NCBI GenBank assembly: GCA_030737875.1
Contig: CM060918.1
Coordinates: 775,304,552 to 775,368,551 of the forward strand
DNA: 64,000 bases
Direction of reading: 5' to 3'
From: Allium sativum
Lineage: Eukaryota > Streptophyta > Magnoliopsida > Asparagales > Amaryllidaceae
Below the pieces are notes generated by a model that saw only the letters and a program-made list of their open reading frames with translations, ran no database searches and was not told where the DNA came from. The position numbers were made by a program, and so were the translations under genes. Below, in pieces: positions 49,908 through 61,511 of the stretch. The stretch's first letter is position 1. The number at the start of each line of letters is the position of its first letter.

Positions 49908-52900
49908 TGTAACAACCCGAAAATCTGGGCCAGTTTAAAATTTTTATTTTGGCAATTTTATCGAATTTTGATTATTTAAAATGAATTATTTTAAATAATA
50001 TCGACGAGAAATTTATTTTGAATATAATTCGAACGTATATATTTATACGCGTCGTCGTTAGAATATAAATAATTATATATAATTATAAAAGGAATTGAAA
50101 ATGGCGCGGTAGTTCGATAATTCGATTTCAAACTTCAATTGAATGTACCGGGTGCAAAACAATCCGGATTTTAGTGAAACCAAAAATAATGGGATCTAAT
50201 TGATAATATCTTTCCAACGAATCCGAGAAATCAAAATTTCGTAGCGAGAATCAAAAGATATGTCCAGTTGAAAATTCTGAATAGTCGCTATGGAATTCAG
50301 GCCCTTAAAAATGGACATTTTGCAAATGACCTCGGATTTCGACGAAACCAGTTTTGTTGGGTCCGCAGTGTCAAATTATTGTTAGATTCCAAATTTCATA
50401 ATTTTTCAAATCAATATGTGAGCGTGGCAAAGGAAAACGCGTTTGACCAGTTTCAGTTGATTTTAATCGACTGGAAATTGACCATTTTTCATACGGTCTC
50501 AGAATTCGACGAAACTAGTTTCGTTAGGACCGTATCGTCAATACGAAGCTAGAAAATATTTTTCGGGAATTTTTAGAGTTAGTATGTGACCTCGGTAATT
50601 CGAAATGTACGTTTAGAATTCAATAAAGTGATTTAAATGTAAATTTAACGGAAACTGATTGTAACAGCCGAATCAACTTGCGGTACATATCCCATTGTGT
50701 TCGGAATGGGGGTAGAACGCTATGGACGACAGGCGGTGGGCCTCGTTTCGAGGTCGTATGTAAAAGTCAACTCTTTGCAAATTAAATAATTAATAAATAA
50801 ATAAATATAATAAAAAAAATCTTATCTCCCCCCCTTAAAACCTTCTGCCCCCCCCCCCTTTCAAAACTATTTCTGAGAAAAAAAAAAAAATCGCGCCTGG
50901 CGATCGACAACCCCCCCCCCCTCCAAGCGGCGGCGCCGCGACGCTAACCCCCCCTTCCTTCTTCTTCCTCCTCCTCCCCTTCCCTCCCTTCGCCTGCGGC
51001 AACCGAACCCCCCCCCCCCCCCAGACCCGAACTCGCAACCGAACCCCCCACATCCCTGAAGCCGCCGCCCGCCACTTGGATGGCCAGCCGCCACCGCCGT
51101 TTTGGTGAACCCCTGAGCCCCCCCTGTAAGTTTACTTTTTTTTTTTATTACTTTAAAACTGTTTTTTTATTACTTTAAAACTGTTTTTTTTTAATTACTT
51201 TAAAACTGATTTTTTATTTTCTTTAAGACTGAATTATTAGTTAGTTAAAAACTTAATTTTTATTTAGGGAAAAACTGAATTTTTAGATTTTTAATAAAAG
51301 AAAAATACGATTTTTCATTAGAAGAAAAATTAGATTTTTCAATAGAAAAGATGAGATTTTTATGGTGCGAAGTTTATATTGTTAAATTAGTGAAATTTAG
51401 ATTTTCTTTGAAAGAAATATATATATAACTTAGTTTTAAAATAGAAAGAAATTAAAAATTCGATTTTTATATATTGAACTTTGAAATAAAAATTCGATTT
51501 TTATATATTGAACTTTGAAATAAAAATTCGATTTTTATATATTGAACTTTGAAATAAAAATTCGATTTTTATATATTGAACTTTGAAATAAAAATTCGAT
51601 TTTTATATATTGAACTTTGAAATAAAAATTCGATTTTTATATATTGAACTTTGAAATAAAAATTCGATTTTTATATATTGAACTTTGAAATAAAAATTCG
51701 ATTTTTATATATTGAACTTTGAAATAAAAATTCGATTTTTATATATTGCATAGCGAAGTAAAAATTCGATTTTTACATATGTAGTGAAAGCGGACAACGA
51801 AGGTGACAAAAAGGCGGGAACGACGAAGATCTCTACAATAGAAGTGCCGTGGAGCTAGGATAGCTATATGTGAGAATTTCTCACCTTTCAATTTATTTTT
51901 CTAGTTATATATATATATATATATATACTAGGATGCAGACGGTGCTTATTAGAAGCACCCGACACCCGTCCACAGACCATGGACTTGTTTGATTGGTTGT
52001 GTAGTTGGTTAGATTATTTGATTTGGATTTGATTGTTTGGTGAAGTGAAATTGATATGATTGATGTGTGAATGGCGTGGGCCTTCACTAGACCGGGGATA
52101 AGGCTAGGCCTCGTCCCGTTTCTAGTATCGTGCCGTTATGCCGCCGAAATTTTCTAAAATATGTTAGAAAAATAAAAATATCATTTTATTGAATAAATGA
52201 ACCGAATAGAATATTCATAGGTTGAATAAAATGTTTTATCGTTAAAAATATAATTTTTAACGTGAATGTGAATAAATAAATATTCATTTACAAACCGGAC
52301 GGTTTGTTTATGTACACCTATTTGAATGACATTGATTGGGACGATAAATTTTACACATCGCCCAACTGCACAAATAAAATCTGTGTTTAATTGTCTGAAA
52401 CCCCACACGGGTGTTGGGATGAAATTTGAAGTTCACTCATCCCGATTGATTGAATATGTCGATCGGTTGATTGACAGGCTGTTTTAAGCGTTGGATATCT
52501 ATATTTGATGCTTATACAGTGTAGTGCACTTTGGTTGATGGTTGATTATTTTCCATGCTATTATATACATGTGTTGTATGAAAATCCATATAATTAACTT
52601 TATATGGTAATTGATTGGGCCTCATTCCAGTTTTAAAATAGAAATATTTGAAATAGGAATATTCGAAATGGAATATTTGAAAATATCAATATATGAAGCC
52701 GTGTTGATTAGATTGACGCCATTTTGACGTGAACGATATTTAAAACGATTTCGAAATGAATTGAATTGAAAACGATTTCGAAATGAATTGAATTGAAAAC
52801 GATTTCGAAATGAATTGAATTGAAAACGATTTCGAAATGAATTGAATTGAAAACGATTTCGAAATGAATTGAATTGAAAACGATTTCGAAATGAATTGAA

Positions 52901-55900
52901 TTGAAAACGATTTCGAAATGAATTGAATTGAAAACGATTTCGAAATGAATTGAATTGAAAACGATTTCGAAATGAATTGAATTGAAAACGATTTCGAAAT
53001 GAATTGAATTGAAAACGATTTCGAAATGAATTGAATTGAAAACGATTTCGAAATGAATTGAATCGAAAACGATTTCGAAATGAATTGAATTGAAAACGAA
53101 TTCAAATTGAATTGAAAACAAATTGAAATGAATTCAAATTGAATTGAAATTTGAATTGAATAGAAATGAATTTTGAAACGAATTTATAAAGAAGAATTCA
53201 ATTTTGCTTTGAATTGAAATGGAAGTTGAAATAGATTTTGAAACGAATTTTAAAACTATTTATATAATTCGTTTTAAATAGAAATCGACGAAATATATAT
53301 TATATATATTATATATATAATATAATGGCCTGAATAGAACGCGCCGCGCCGCGGCAGTTCGTGAATTTCGACCATTCATTTCAAACGGACATTACGGGAG
53401 ATCCGACCGTCGGATTCTCCTAAAACCGGAACCGTTGGGTTCGTATCGAAAAGAGCTTTCTAATGAATATTAGAAATTTGAAATCTAACGGTTGGATTTG
53501 GAATTATGTCCAAATCAAATTTGAAAAAGGTCGCTGTAAGTGCAGTTCGATGGCCATTGATGGAAATCGACTGTACGGGCCTTGATAAAATTATTAAAAA
53601 TAGTAATAATTTGTGTAAAATCATAAGAAATGATTTGTGAAGATTTGGGATGAAAAACTCCATATTTGAAAGGATAAAAATAGATTTTTATCGAAATGAA
53701 CTAGTTTTGAACTAGAATTATAATTCTATTTATTTTTAAATAAATAAATTGAATTTGAAAAGGGTTTTGAAAATAACCAGAATTTCCAATGATTGCATTG
53801 GAGCGGATTTGAATCGAAATTGTCTTCGGAATATTTCGATGTTGGAATTCGTGATTATACAGGTGTTGTTATGGAAATTTGAAAGATATATATTTATATC
53901 GTTATTTCCAATACGACATTTGTTAGTCGTAGAATTTGATATTGAATATAAGCCGATATATTTTCTATTCAGAGCCTTGTATTGAATATCGAATGTGATT
54001 TGGGTTTGTCGTGAATGGTGTCTTCACTAACACTGTTCTTGAACCCAGTTGAGGAAAGATTAAATCTTTTTATTTAGATTTAATGAAGTGTACCAATTAA
54101 ACGATATTTAATTGGAATTGAATTGGTATTGATTTTTGGGTTTATCGTGAACAGTGTTTTAAATAACACTTGTTCTTTAACCCGAGAATTAATGGAATGT
54201 GATTTTGGGTTTATCGTGAACCGTGTTTTAAATGACACTGATTCTTTAACCCAGTTAACGATTAAAACTAAGTGGAGTTTTAATGAATCTTTAATTAGAT
54301 TGAAAAGATCGAGAATGGAGTATCACCAGTTTTACTCCAGGCGATAGTTAAATCTTTAATTAGATTTGAACGTGAAATGGTAATTGAATTTACCGATAAC
54401 ACCGTGGTGTTAGATATGAAGTATAACCAGTTTTACTTCATGGGATGAATAGGTTGGGATTGGGAAATAAAATAAATGATTTCTTCGGTGTGGTTCGCTA
54501 ATCCCGACTAGTTTGAATTGATATTCAAAGGAGATTAAAGAATAAATTTAAAGAATTTATCTTGGATAAAATTAATGGGAACTTTTCCCAAAGTATAGGA
54601 ATATTTGAATAAAAGAATATTCTGAATTGGAATGAGGCGTATGTTGTGTTTGTGTAGCACTTTTATAAAATATACGCGAGTTATTCGGAAAGACCGGGTT
54701 TATCCCATTCTGAATAACTGATACGACGATAAGTCGAAGATGAAGACGGTGGTCGAAGACCGGAAGTCTTCACGTCGTTTGGGTGATTACTGATGATCTT
54801 GATTGGGCTGTACGCCCAAGAAGATGGAAACAGTTGGTGATCGTCCAGACGTACTTGGAGATGGATGGATATGCGAGGAAAGTGCCTCCGGTTTCGTTCA
54901 GACCCAGAACGAACTTGTAAATGGACTGTGTGTCTGACATTGGATTTTAGTCTGTGTGATTGATTTCTATTAAATATATATCTGTTTGGCGGCGGAGAAT
55001 TTATTCTCTTGCTTAACGCCCTTCTCTGAGACGTACGAGCTCAGGGGTTATATATTGATGGATATCAAACGCATGGAGTGGATTGCCTGTGTGGCATGCC
55101 TAAGTGGCAATTGATCGAGGCTTCTGTTGAAAAGCAAAGTCTTGTGGTGATGATCAAAGCACGGCATTTGTGGCGTAGCTTTGTGTAACGTTTACCTCGC
55201 GAGTTTCACACCCGGTATGAACCAAAAACGGGAGACGGACCTCAGGGAGGACTTGCGTTTCTTTCTAGCTAGAAGTGGCGTCAGTGGTTTTACACGCCCT
55301 GACGAGTTTGACTTATGTGGTTGTTGCTGTTGCGAGGCGCCTCGGTTATATCGGTTTCGGCCGATGCATTCTGGCCGGCAGACGGACCAGACTTACACCC
55401 CATAGGGTGGGGAAACGTAGTGTTCAGGCATAATAATCTACATCGGTGGACCGGCCCTGACGATCCATGGGGCAGTTGCGGCTGTTCCTGAGGCTCGGGC
55501 TAGACAGTCTCGAATCGGTAGAGGACTATCTTTTGCCTCGGTTCATAGACGGAAATCCAATTTCCAGATACGTGACTTTTGCGGTTTTATTTGTAGAGCC
55601 TAGTATGGCGACATAGTGGGATGGGGCGCTCATGCCGCCTATGATTGATACTTATGATTTGAAGTTGTTTTATACACTATGCACTTATAATAGTATCAAA
55701 TAATGTGTTTTAAACGTATCAAGCATGCTTTGGCTGTTATAAGGTAAAAACCCTATCCTCCGGCTTGCGTTGCATTGTGTGATGGGACCTGGGTCTTATA
55801 ACAGCTTCATTTTTCTTTATTTAGCATTGCGCTGTTTGTTTTATGCACTGGTATTCTTGGGAGGAAACCCGTTCCGTGTTACGGCGTGGTCCCTTGATTT

Positions 55901-56356
55901 ACCGAACTTTAAAATAAAGAATTATAACTGTTTTAGTTCTCACACCAGTCCCATGACTGACCTGGAGTTTATTGTTTTAACCTAAACTCTGGGTGCCCCT
56001 ATTTTGACATGGGCAGCTAGTAGTTTCGGTTTTGCAGATTTATATTCACATGATCCTGGTTTACAGCTGGAACGATATCCGGAAAGCTTTGTATCCGTAT
56101 ATCTCTTCTAGTTGTGTATTGTATTATTTTCCGCTGCGATGTATTTAAATGTAATTTAAATCTCTGGTATCTCTGTGAAATATTTATTCATTTATACTCT
56201 GTATATTCTTGTAATATGATGCATTGTTGTAATATACAATGAAACGTTCTTCTGTATGCGTTCTGTTTTGTCGTGTTCTCAAACGATAGGGCGTTTCGAA
56301 CGGCCTGGATCGGTTTAGCGACTGGTTCGGACCGAGCGAAATTCCTTCTCGTCACA
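49908..56356 (+). repeat. 3' LTR of giant-LTR element 2
   Basis: It is nearly identical to 42,424-48,870. Visible differences include shorter C runs (50,826-51,125), a shorter (TA)n tract near 51,906, the shifted variant unit of the 27-bp array (52,745-53,095), and scattered single-base changes. Confidence 0.95.
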
Positions 56357-56463
56357 CCTTACTTTGTTGTATCCAAATCCAAGGGTGGTACTCGCTCCCA
56401 ACCCACTCTGATTGTGCCAAAAAGTCAAAACTCGTAGCAAGCAAATTATCTCCCATCTTGTCC
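56357..56463 (-). pseudogene. Duplicated exon (copy B') truncated from its splice donor by element 2
   Basis: On the minus strand it has acceptor GCATATAG at about 56,464, then a 107-bp exon reading DKMGDNLLATSFDFLAQSEW and ending near WIWIQQSK. It closely matches the exon at 58,001-58,107. The element's target site CCTTA is the last five bases of this exon, so its natural donor GTATTTT now lies 13.9 kb away at 42,418. The protein family is not recognised. The copy is probably non-functional as an exon unless a new donor at the LTR edge is used (AAG|GTGTGAC). Confidence 0.6.
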
Positions 56464-56508
56464 CTATATGCAAACCGTTGTTAAATCACATGCGTATAGT
56501 AATAACCA

Positions 56509-57764
56509 AAACTATTTGCAAAGTTAATTTTAAAATGAAGTAGTTTCAAAGTCAACATTTTTTAGTCGAAGAAAAATTTGCAAATAAAATGCATTGTGAA
56601 AGAACTGTAGTCATCAATGGCACCCTGAAAAGAATAAGATATGGATATCATATCATACAAAAACGGTTTAGGAAGCATGCACATACACTGTAAAATTGAA
56701 CCCTTTCCATAGCTAAGCTCAGAATATCCTCACATAACTAAAAAACTTGAAAACCTAACATGCAGGGAAAACATCCAAAAATTACCACACAAAAATGCAC
56801 AATGATTTACAACCAATAAATTGGTTGAAGTTATGGTCGGCCTGAGAGAATCCTGAAAGCCCTGAGTCGTTGAGAAAAAGGCCATTGTGTTAATTTGAGA
56901 AGCTTACATCATAAAATTAATACAAATTAATTGTGCACTTATAGTGAGTTAGTTATTAAGAATTATGTCGTAGAATTTTAAGTTAATACTCTCATTCTAG
57001 TTTTATAATATGTTAAGAAAAAAAGAAAAATTGTGCAACAATATCAAAAACATTAGTTTAGCACAAATGAAAAGACATAATACCATTTTCAATTTTTTTA
57101 ATGTAAATAAGACAAAATATCAATATGCATGTATGCATGTGCGTATATATACATATACGTACATACATAGTATAAAGGAAGGTTGCAATAGTTAGCACTA
57201 AGCAAATCATTCATACAAACAATCCGTTGAGAAAGCATGAAATTTAAATACACTATAAGCATGTAGCTGATACCTTGAAGGCTTCAAAAGTTAAAACTTA
57301 TTTTATTGCTTTATTGACATAGATGCTACTGATTGGAGTTTAAAACTTTATAACCTACATAATTATGGTTATATAACTCGAAACTGGGTAATGTACCTAG
57401 CACACGATTGAAATAAAACCACTAAATTTGCTTAAGAACTGGATGAATTTCGTGCAAACATCGAATCAATCAATAGTAACAATTTAACTCTTACTATACA
57501 TAGGCTATCTTAGTTTTAATAAATCACATGAATGTATGTTTCCCTTCATGAACTAATAAATCACATGACTGCATGTGGCACTTTGCAAGCTATAAACATA
57601 TGTTCTTTTAAAAAAAAAAATATGCCTACACATTTTTTTCTACTGCATAAGGCGAGGAAGAATGATTATTCGTACAAAACAGGTCATAAAATCTTGGATC
57701 ATAAAGTAATCTCGGTCCTTTCAGCTGAAACTTGAACGATTGGATTGAATTTCATTCATATATC
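56509..57764. other. AT-rich stretch between the two exon copies, no gene seen
   Basis: Open stretches at 57,010-57,195 and 57,532-57,735 (plus strand) have AT-driven composition and no motif. On the evidence of exon placement this is intronic or intergenic DNA of the minus-strand gene. Confidence 0.5.
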
Positions 57765-58147
57765 CTAACATATATTAGCAATTTTTGTAAAATCTCCCCC
57801 CTAATTAGCAAAATGGACAACAATGATATTTAACTCACAAACCAAATCACATCCCATCATTTATGACATCATATAATAATGATTTGAACTTACTTGACAA
57901 ATTAGTGTTTACCCAAAATTAAAACAATAAATAAAATTACTAAATATTCGACTTAGTAATTTTGGAAAAGATACAAATATAAAATGGACATGGAAAATAC
58001 CTTTACTTTGTTGTATCCAAATCCAAGGGTGGTACTCGCCCCCAACCCACTCCGATTGTGCCAAAAAGTCAATACTCGTTGCAAGCATATTGTCTCCCAT
58101 CTTCTCCCTATATGTGAACCATTGTTAAATCACATGTATACAGTAAT
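57765..58147 (-). repeat. Intact copy of the 0.39-kb duplicated segment (empty site)
   Basis: It aligns continuously with 42,187-42,423 joined to 56,357-56,508. At the position where element 2 sits in the other copy it reads AAAATACCTTTACTTTG uninterrupted. It therefore documents the pre-insertion state. Confidence 0.92.
58001..58107 (-). CDS. Exon B of an unrecognised minus-strand gene
   Basis: It has acceptor ATATAG before 58,107 and donor AAAG|GTATTTTCC after 58,001. The open frame includes EKMGDNMLATSIDFLAQSEW and ends GEYHPWIWIQQSK. The frame of this exon does not join exon A directly (a phase mismatch), so an intervening exon, another splice site or decay must be assumed. The near-identical copy at 56,357-56,463 changes a handful of residues without a stop, which suggests the segment was coding until recently. 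I do not recognise the family. Confidence 0.5.
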
Positions 58148-58693
58148 TGTAGAATGATTTAAAAGTAAAATATAATATGGAATAAGAAAATTAAAATAAA
58201 TATTTGACAAATATAATGGAATAAAAAAATTAATCATCTAAATGAAAAAGGAAATGTTAAGAGGAAAAAATTAGGAAAGCAAACCCAAAGAAGTATGCTG
58301 TTATTACTACTGTAAATTAGCATTGTGTTTTAGGAAAGATCTAAAAAAGATGAAAGTTTGTGTGGATTTAGACCTAATACTAAAATGTTATATATATTTT
58401 CCATCGTCAAGGTATTAAATTTTCAAAGAAGTAAAAAATAAATGTTTCATATGCTGGTCAATGCATTCAGTACCAAAAGTAGCCTAATTAAAGTTCTTAA
58501 AAGAGAACGATAAACAATTAATAGTATAGTCTGATAAAGGTTATTCAGCAAACAAACAATCTACATTCATCTTCATAATGGAAGTGAAAGCAAGATAGTT
58601 CTATTATAAAAATTTGGAATAAAGTCAATTCACAAACTTACAGCAAATGAACATAAATTGCAAATTAAACATACAAAATAGAATAACACTTAC

Positions 58694-58862
58694 ACTAAAC
58701 CCCCGTTGCCGCACTTCAACCCATTTTTTGTATGCAGGCATAAGTTGAGTAATTTCCCCATCGCCTTGTTGTACAACATAAGAAACTAAAAAGGGGTAAC
58801 TTCTCCATTTTTGACATCGTCTTGCAAGCATACAATTAACTTTTGGATCCATGATAATTTCC
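58694..58862 (-). CDS. Exon A of an unrecognised minus-strand gene
   Basis: On the minus strand there is acceptor TTTACAG before 58,862, a 169-bp open exon and donor AGT|GTAAGTG after 58,694. The protein begins EIIMDPKVNCMLARRCQKW, continues through a Y-P-F-L-V-S-Y-V-V stretch, and ends KKWVEVRQRGFS. It is basic in its first half, with no membrane segment or catalytic motif that I can name. It lies upstream of exon B on the same strand. The surrounding 58,148-58,693 and 58,863-59,140 are AT-rich and intron-like. Confidence 0.5.
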
Positions 58863-59146
58863 CTGTAAATCCACAATTTTCAGTTCCCGTTAAATTAAAA
58901 AGAACTAACTGAAAATTAAATAGAAAAAGTAAATGATTCATAAATCAAACCCCAAATTTCAAATCCAAAATTTGTAAATTAGAAGGGACATCAAAACTCA
59001 AACCCAAAATTTCAAATCCAATTTTAGAGCTAATCGACAAAGGGTTTGAAAAGGAGCGACATGTCAAATTATGCTATCCATCAGACCTGCAACCCCAAAT
59101 TTAAACACAACTAAAACATAAGTCAAGAGAGTAGGAAGAAATTGAC

Positions 59147-59700
59147 CTGACTAACAACATGCGGCAATCTCGTTGGTCTTCAACACAAATTCCAAATTTG
59201 TAAATCAGAAGGGACATATGGCCTCAGACCCTAAATTTCATATCCAATTTCAAATCTAATCGACGAAGGTTTGAAAAAAAAAAGACATCAGATCCCAATC
59301 CTCAAATTAATACCTAACTGAAACATAAAGTAAATCAAGCATAAAAGAGTAGAAATCAGTTTACCAAAGTAATTGAAGGAGGCTACGTCGACAATCATCA
59401 GTGTAAACCTAAATTATGGAAATTAGATGGATAAATAAATTAGCATAAATTGAAGATACAGATCCAATTTCAGGAAGAATCGATACCGGGTTCGAAGAAG
59501 AAGAGAACACAGACCTATAAACATAGGAGCTCCATCCATTACTTTCAGCGTAATTTGTAAAATCCCGTGGTTGGAGATGAAAGTCATATAGAATTTCGTG
59601 GAAGCGGTATGGTTGATAGAGGGCTTTGGAGAGTTCGTGGAGTATTAGATGGGTTTACTGGAGAAGAAAAATGGAAGAAACGGGTTGTTCAGTAGAGAGA
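59147..59700 (-). other. Possible 5' exons of the minus-strand gene
   Basis: Three short GC-richer islands carry donor-like ends on the minus strand: GTCAG|GTCAATTT at 59,147, CTTTG|GTAAACTG at 59,365 and TTATAG|GTCTGTG at 59,515. The last follows an ATG at 59,539 (ATGGATGGAGCTCC). AAATTTCAAATCCAA phrases repeat between them (58,955-59,260), indicating local duplication. The exon joins cannot be fixed by eye. Confidence 0.3.
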
Positions 59701-60224
59701 AATCTATTAAATAATAGTAAAGCAGAAGAATTTCTAGCTCTCACCTTAATTCTCTCAATTATCTCAATTTCCCTTAATTTTCTCAATTCTCTCAAATCTC
59801 CTTAAAACACTAAAGATACTTTTATTAAATCAAAATAATACAACAGTATAAATGTATTAAATAAATAATACTAAAACAGAATAATTTCTTAATTTCTCCT
59901 TGAATTTAGGAGTTATCTCTCTTTTCATATTTAATATTTGAATTTTTTATCTACTCAAAAGTCTCTGGCGTATTTCATGAATTCAAAATTCGCGATATTT
60001 ATTTTCTTATTCCTCCATCCCAACTCTCCCGTTCCTGCTTTTTTTCCACCCTCCATGATCCTAATCTCCTTCTTCCATTCTATCCTCCCTTCCAGTCTAA
60101 ACAAAAAAAAATGTCCCATCTTCTGATTTGTTATTTTTCCGTTCTGCCCCCTGTTTTCTATTCCTCTTTCCACTAATCAAAATAATAAAGCTCTCCAATT
60201 CTGAATACGTTAATTCCATGGCAA
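59701..60224. other. Spacer, C/T-rich, no gene seen
   Basis: TCTCAATT-type low-complexity sequence (59,740-59,810) and a C/T-rich patch (60,010-60,180) give opposed open stretches on both strands of 62 and 72 codons. Neither has a motif. This may be the promoter side of the minus-strand gene. Confidence 0.4.
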
Positions 60225-60233
60225 TTATTTGAT

Positions 60234-60868
60234 GGCTAATTCTATTTCAACCCGAGTTTTTAGTTAGTAGCCCCCCTTAATAACTTTAAAATTTTAAAGA
60301 CAAAATTACCCTTGGGAAGTTTTCTTCTCATTTGTTATGAATATTACGTAGTTTTCCACGATTCCATAAAACATCAAACGTCCAAAACTCTAATATTTAA
60401 ATCATTGAAAATAATAATTTATAAACAAGAATATGATGGATTCTGAAGAAGGAGATGATTTATTATCTCAATCACAACAAATAATCAATTTATTTTTTTA
60501 CTATTTTTTACTATTTTAAATTTGAGAACAACAGCGTGGAAGGCATGTAATCCACATAGTCTTCTTGCGTGATTTACTTATTATTAATGTATTACCCTAT
60601 TTTACACGCATAAAATCAAAAAAAGCCCTAAACTGGATTCGAAGAAGATGTCGCGCGTGTTGATGATGAAGATGCTGCTCCTGTTTGAGAAGATGAGCAC
60701 GCTTGATTTTGATTGATTGTTGAAAGAGAAGAAGCCAATTGATTTTTGAACGTGAAGGGCAATTGTGGAAAGCGTGGGGGGGCTACTAACTAAATTTCTG
60801 GGTATACAAGAATTTTTGTATTTTGGGGGGGGTACTACTCAATTTTATGGGTTGGAATAGAATTAGCC
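60234..60868. mobile_element. Mutator-like non-autonomous element with 9-bp target duplication
   Basis: A 635-bp segment is flanked by the direct repeat TTATTTGAT (60,225-60,233 and 60,869-60,877). It has terminal inverted repeats starting GGCTAATTCTATTTCAACCC on the left and, inverted, GGCTAATTCTATTCCAACCC on the right. The right arm also contains a second TTTAGTTAGTAGCCCCCC phrase matching the left arm. A 9-bp duplication is characteristic of Mutator-superfamily elements. No transposase is encoded. The interior includes an AGCCC...GAAGAAGATGTCGCGCG stretch that is GC-richer and could be captured DNA. Confidence 0.85.
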
Positions 60869-60877
60869 TTATTTGAT

Positions 60878-61410
60878 TTGCTTCAACCCCCAAACTTACG
60901 AGCCTTGAAATCTGATTAATTATATTGATTTCTCTTTTCTTTACATACTTTTTTACTGTCACTTTCACAATATACTGATGCTGATGTCTTCAATTTGACA
61001 TCAAAGAAACCCTAATTTGTTCAGATCATCAGTGGTTTATCGGTTGGCAGGTAGACTTGGAACACGTTCTTCACGGGGCTGAGTTTCCAAAGGTACTCTA
61101 ATTTTTATTTGGCTGACTAATCTATTTGTTTGAATTATTTTAGTGCTTGCATCATTGATTATTTTCTGCCTTTGCAATTGTTTTCCCTATTTGTTGCATG
61201 AATTTCATTCGTCCCAATTTCAGATGTTGAATTGTGGAAGTATGTATGTTGCGCATTCGCTGAGGTAAAGTTCCTTCTTTTTGTTTGATTTCTATATCAA
61301 TTATGTTCACTTTCTCACTGTATGTGTGTGTATATTGGCTTCTTCCATTACCATATCTATTCAGTTAAACAGTTTGGCTGATGTGTGTGTGAATTGTATC
61401 TTTACAAATG
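60878..61410 (+). other. Possible non-coding exons upstream of the ligase fragment
   Basis: Donor-like ends occur at GTTTCCAAAG|GTACTC (about 61,092) and GCTGAG|GTAAAG (about 61,265), the latter after an acceptor-like AATTTCAG (61,223). The short interval 61,224-61,264 reads DVELWKYVCCAFAE or MLNCGSMYVAHSL depending on frame. I cannot assign either to a family. Confidence 0.25.
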
Positions 61411-61511
61411 GTGCAAGAATGATAAAGTTATACAATATACAGTGCATGGTGGTATTGGTGAAGAGGGTATACGTCAGATGCTGCTCGAAGAAGATGGCAT
61501 TCCTTACATAG
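61411..61511 (+). pseudogene. Fragment of a plant D-Ala-D-Ala ligase homologue
   Basis: The frame at 61,439-61,510 reads TVHGGIGEEGIRQMLLEEDG and then IPYI, ending at a possible donor (ATAG|GTTC). The pattern VHGGIGEDG...LLE..GIPY is the N-terminal nucleotide-binding signature of D-alanine-D-alanine ligases and their plant chloroplast-type homologues. Only this exon-sized piece is recognisable. The catalytic ATP-grasp centre is not found in the window, so it is a fragment or a pseudogene. Confidence 0.65.

Larger units (their letters stand above)
42424..56356 (+). mobile_element. Giant-LTR non-autonomous retrotransposon (element 2), young
   Basis: A complete 13.9-kb element is flanked by the perfect target duplication CCTTA (42,419-42,423 and 56,357-56,361). 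LTRs run 42,424-48,870 (6,447 bp) and 49,908-56,356 (6,449 bp), starting TGTAACAACCCG and ending CTCGTCACA. The internal region is just 1,037 bp, with iMet primer site and polypurine tract. The LTRs differ only by sparse substitutions and by homopolymer or tandem-repeat changes, so insertion was recent. There is no gag or pol. Its termini, primer, GGGGACGAAAAG box and AAGTGGGGGAGAT tract look like a chromovirus (Tekay/Del-like) derivative. It belongs to a different family from element 1 but shares an LTR core with it. Confidence 0.95.

Noticed and set aside
42784..56000. Identical small frames seen twice (for example 42,784-43,068 and 50,268-50,552) as conserved genes
   Set aside because: Conservation is explained by their being in the two LTRs of one young element.
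42424..56356. Tandem segmental duplication or assembly artefact of a 6.45-kb unit
   Set aside because: The primer site, polypurine tract, TG...CA ends, perfect CCTTA duplication and an uninterrupted paralogous empty site show it is an LTR retrotransposon.
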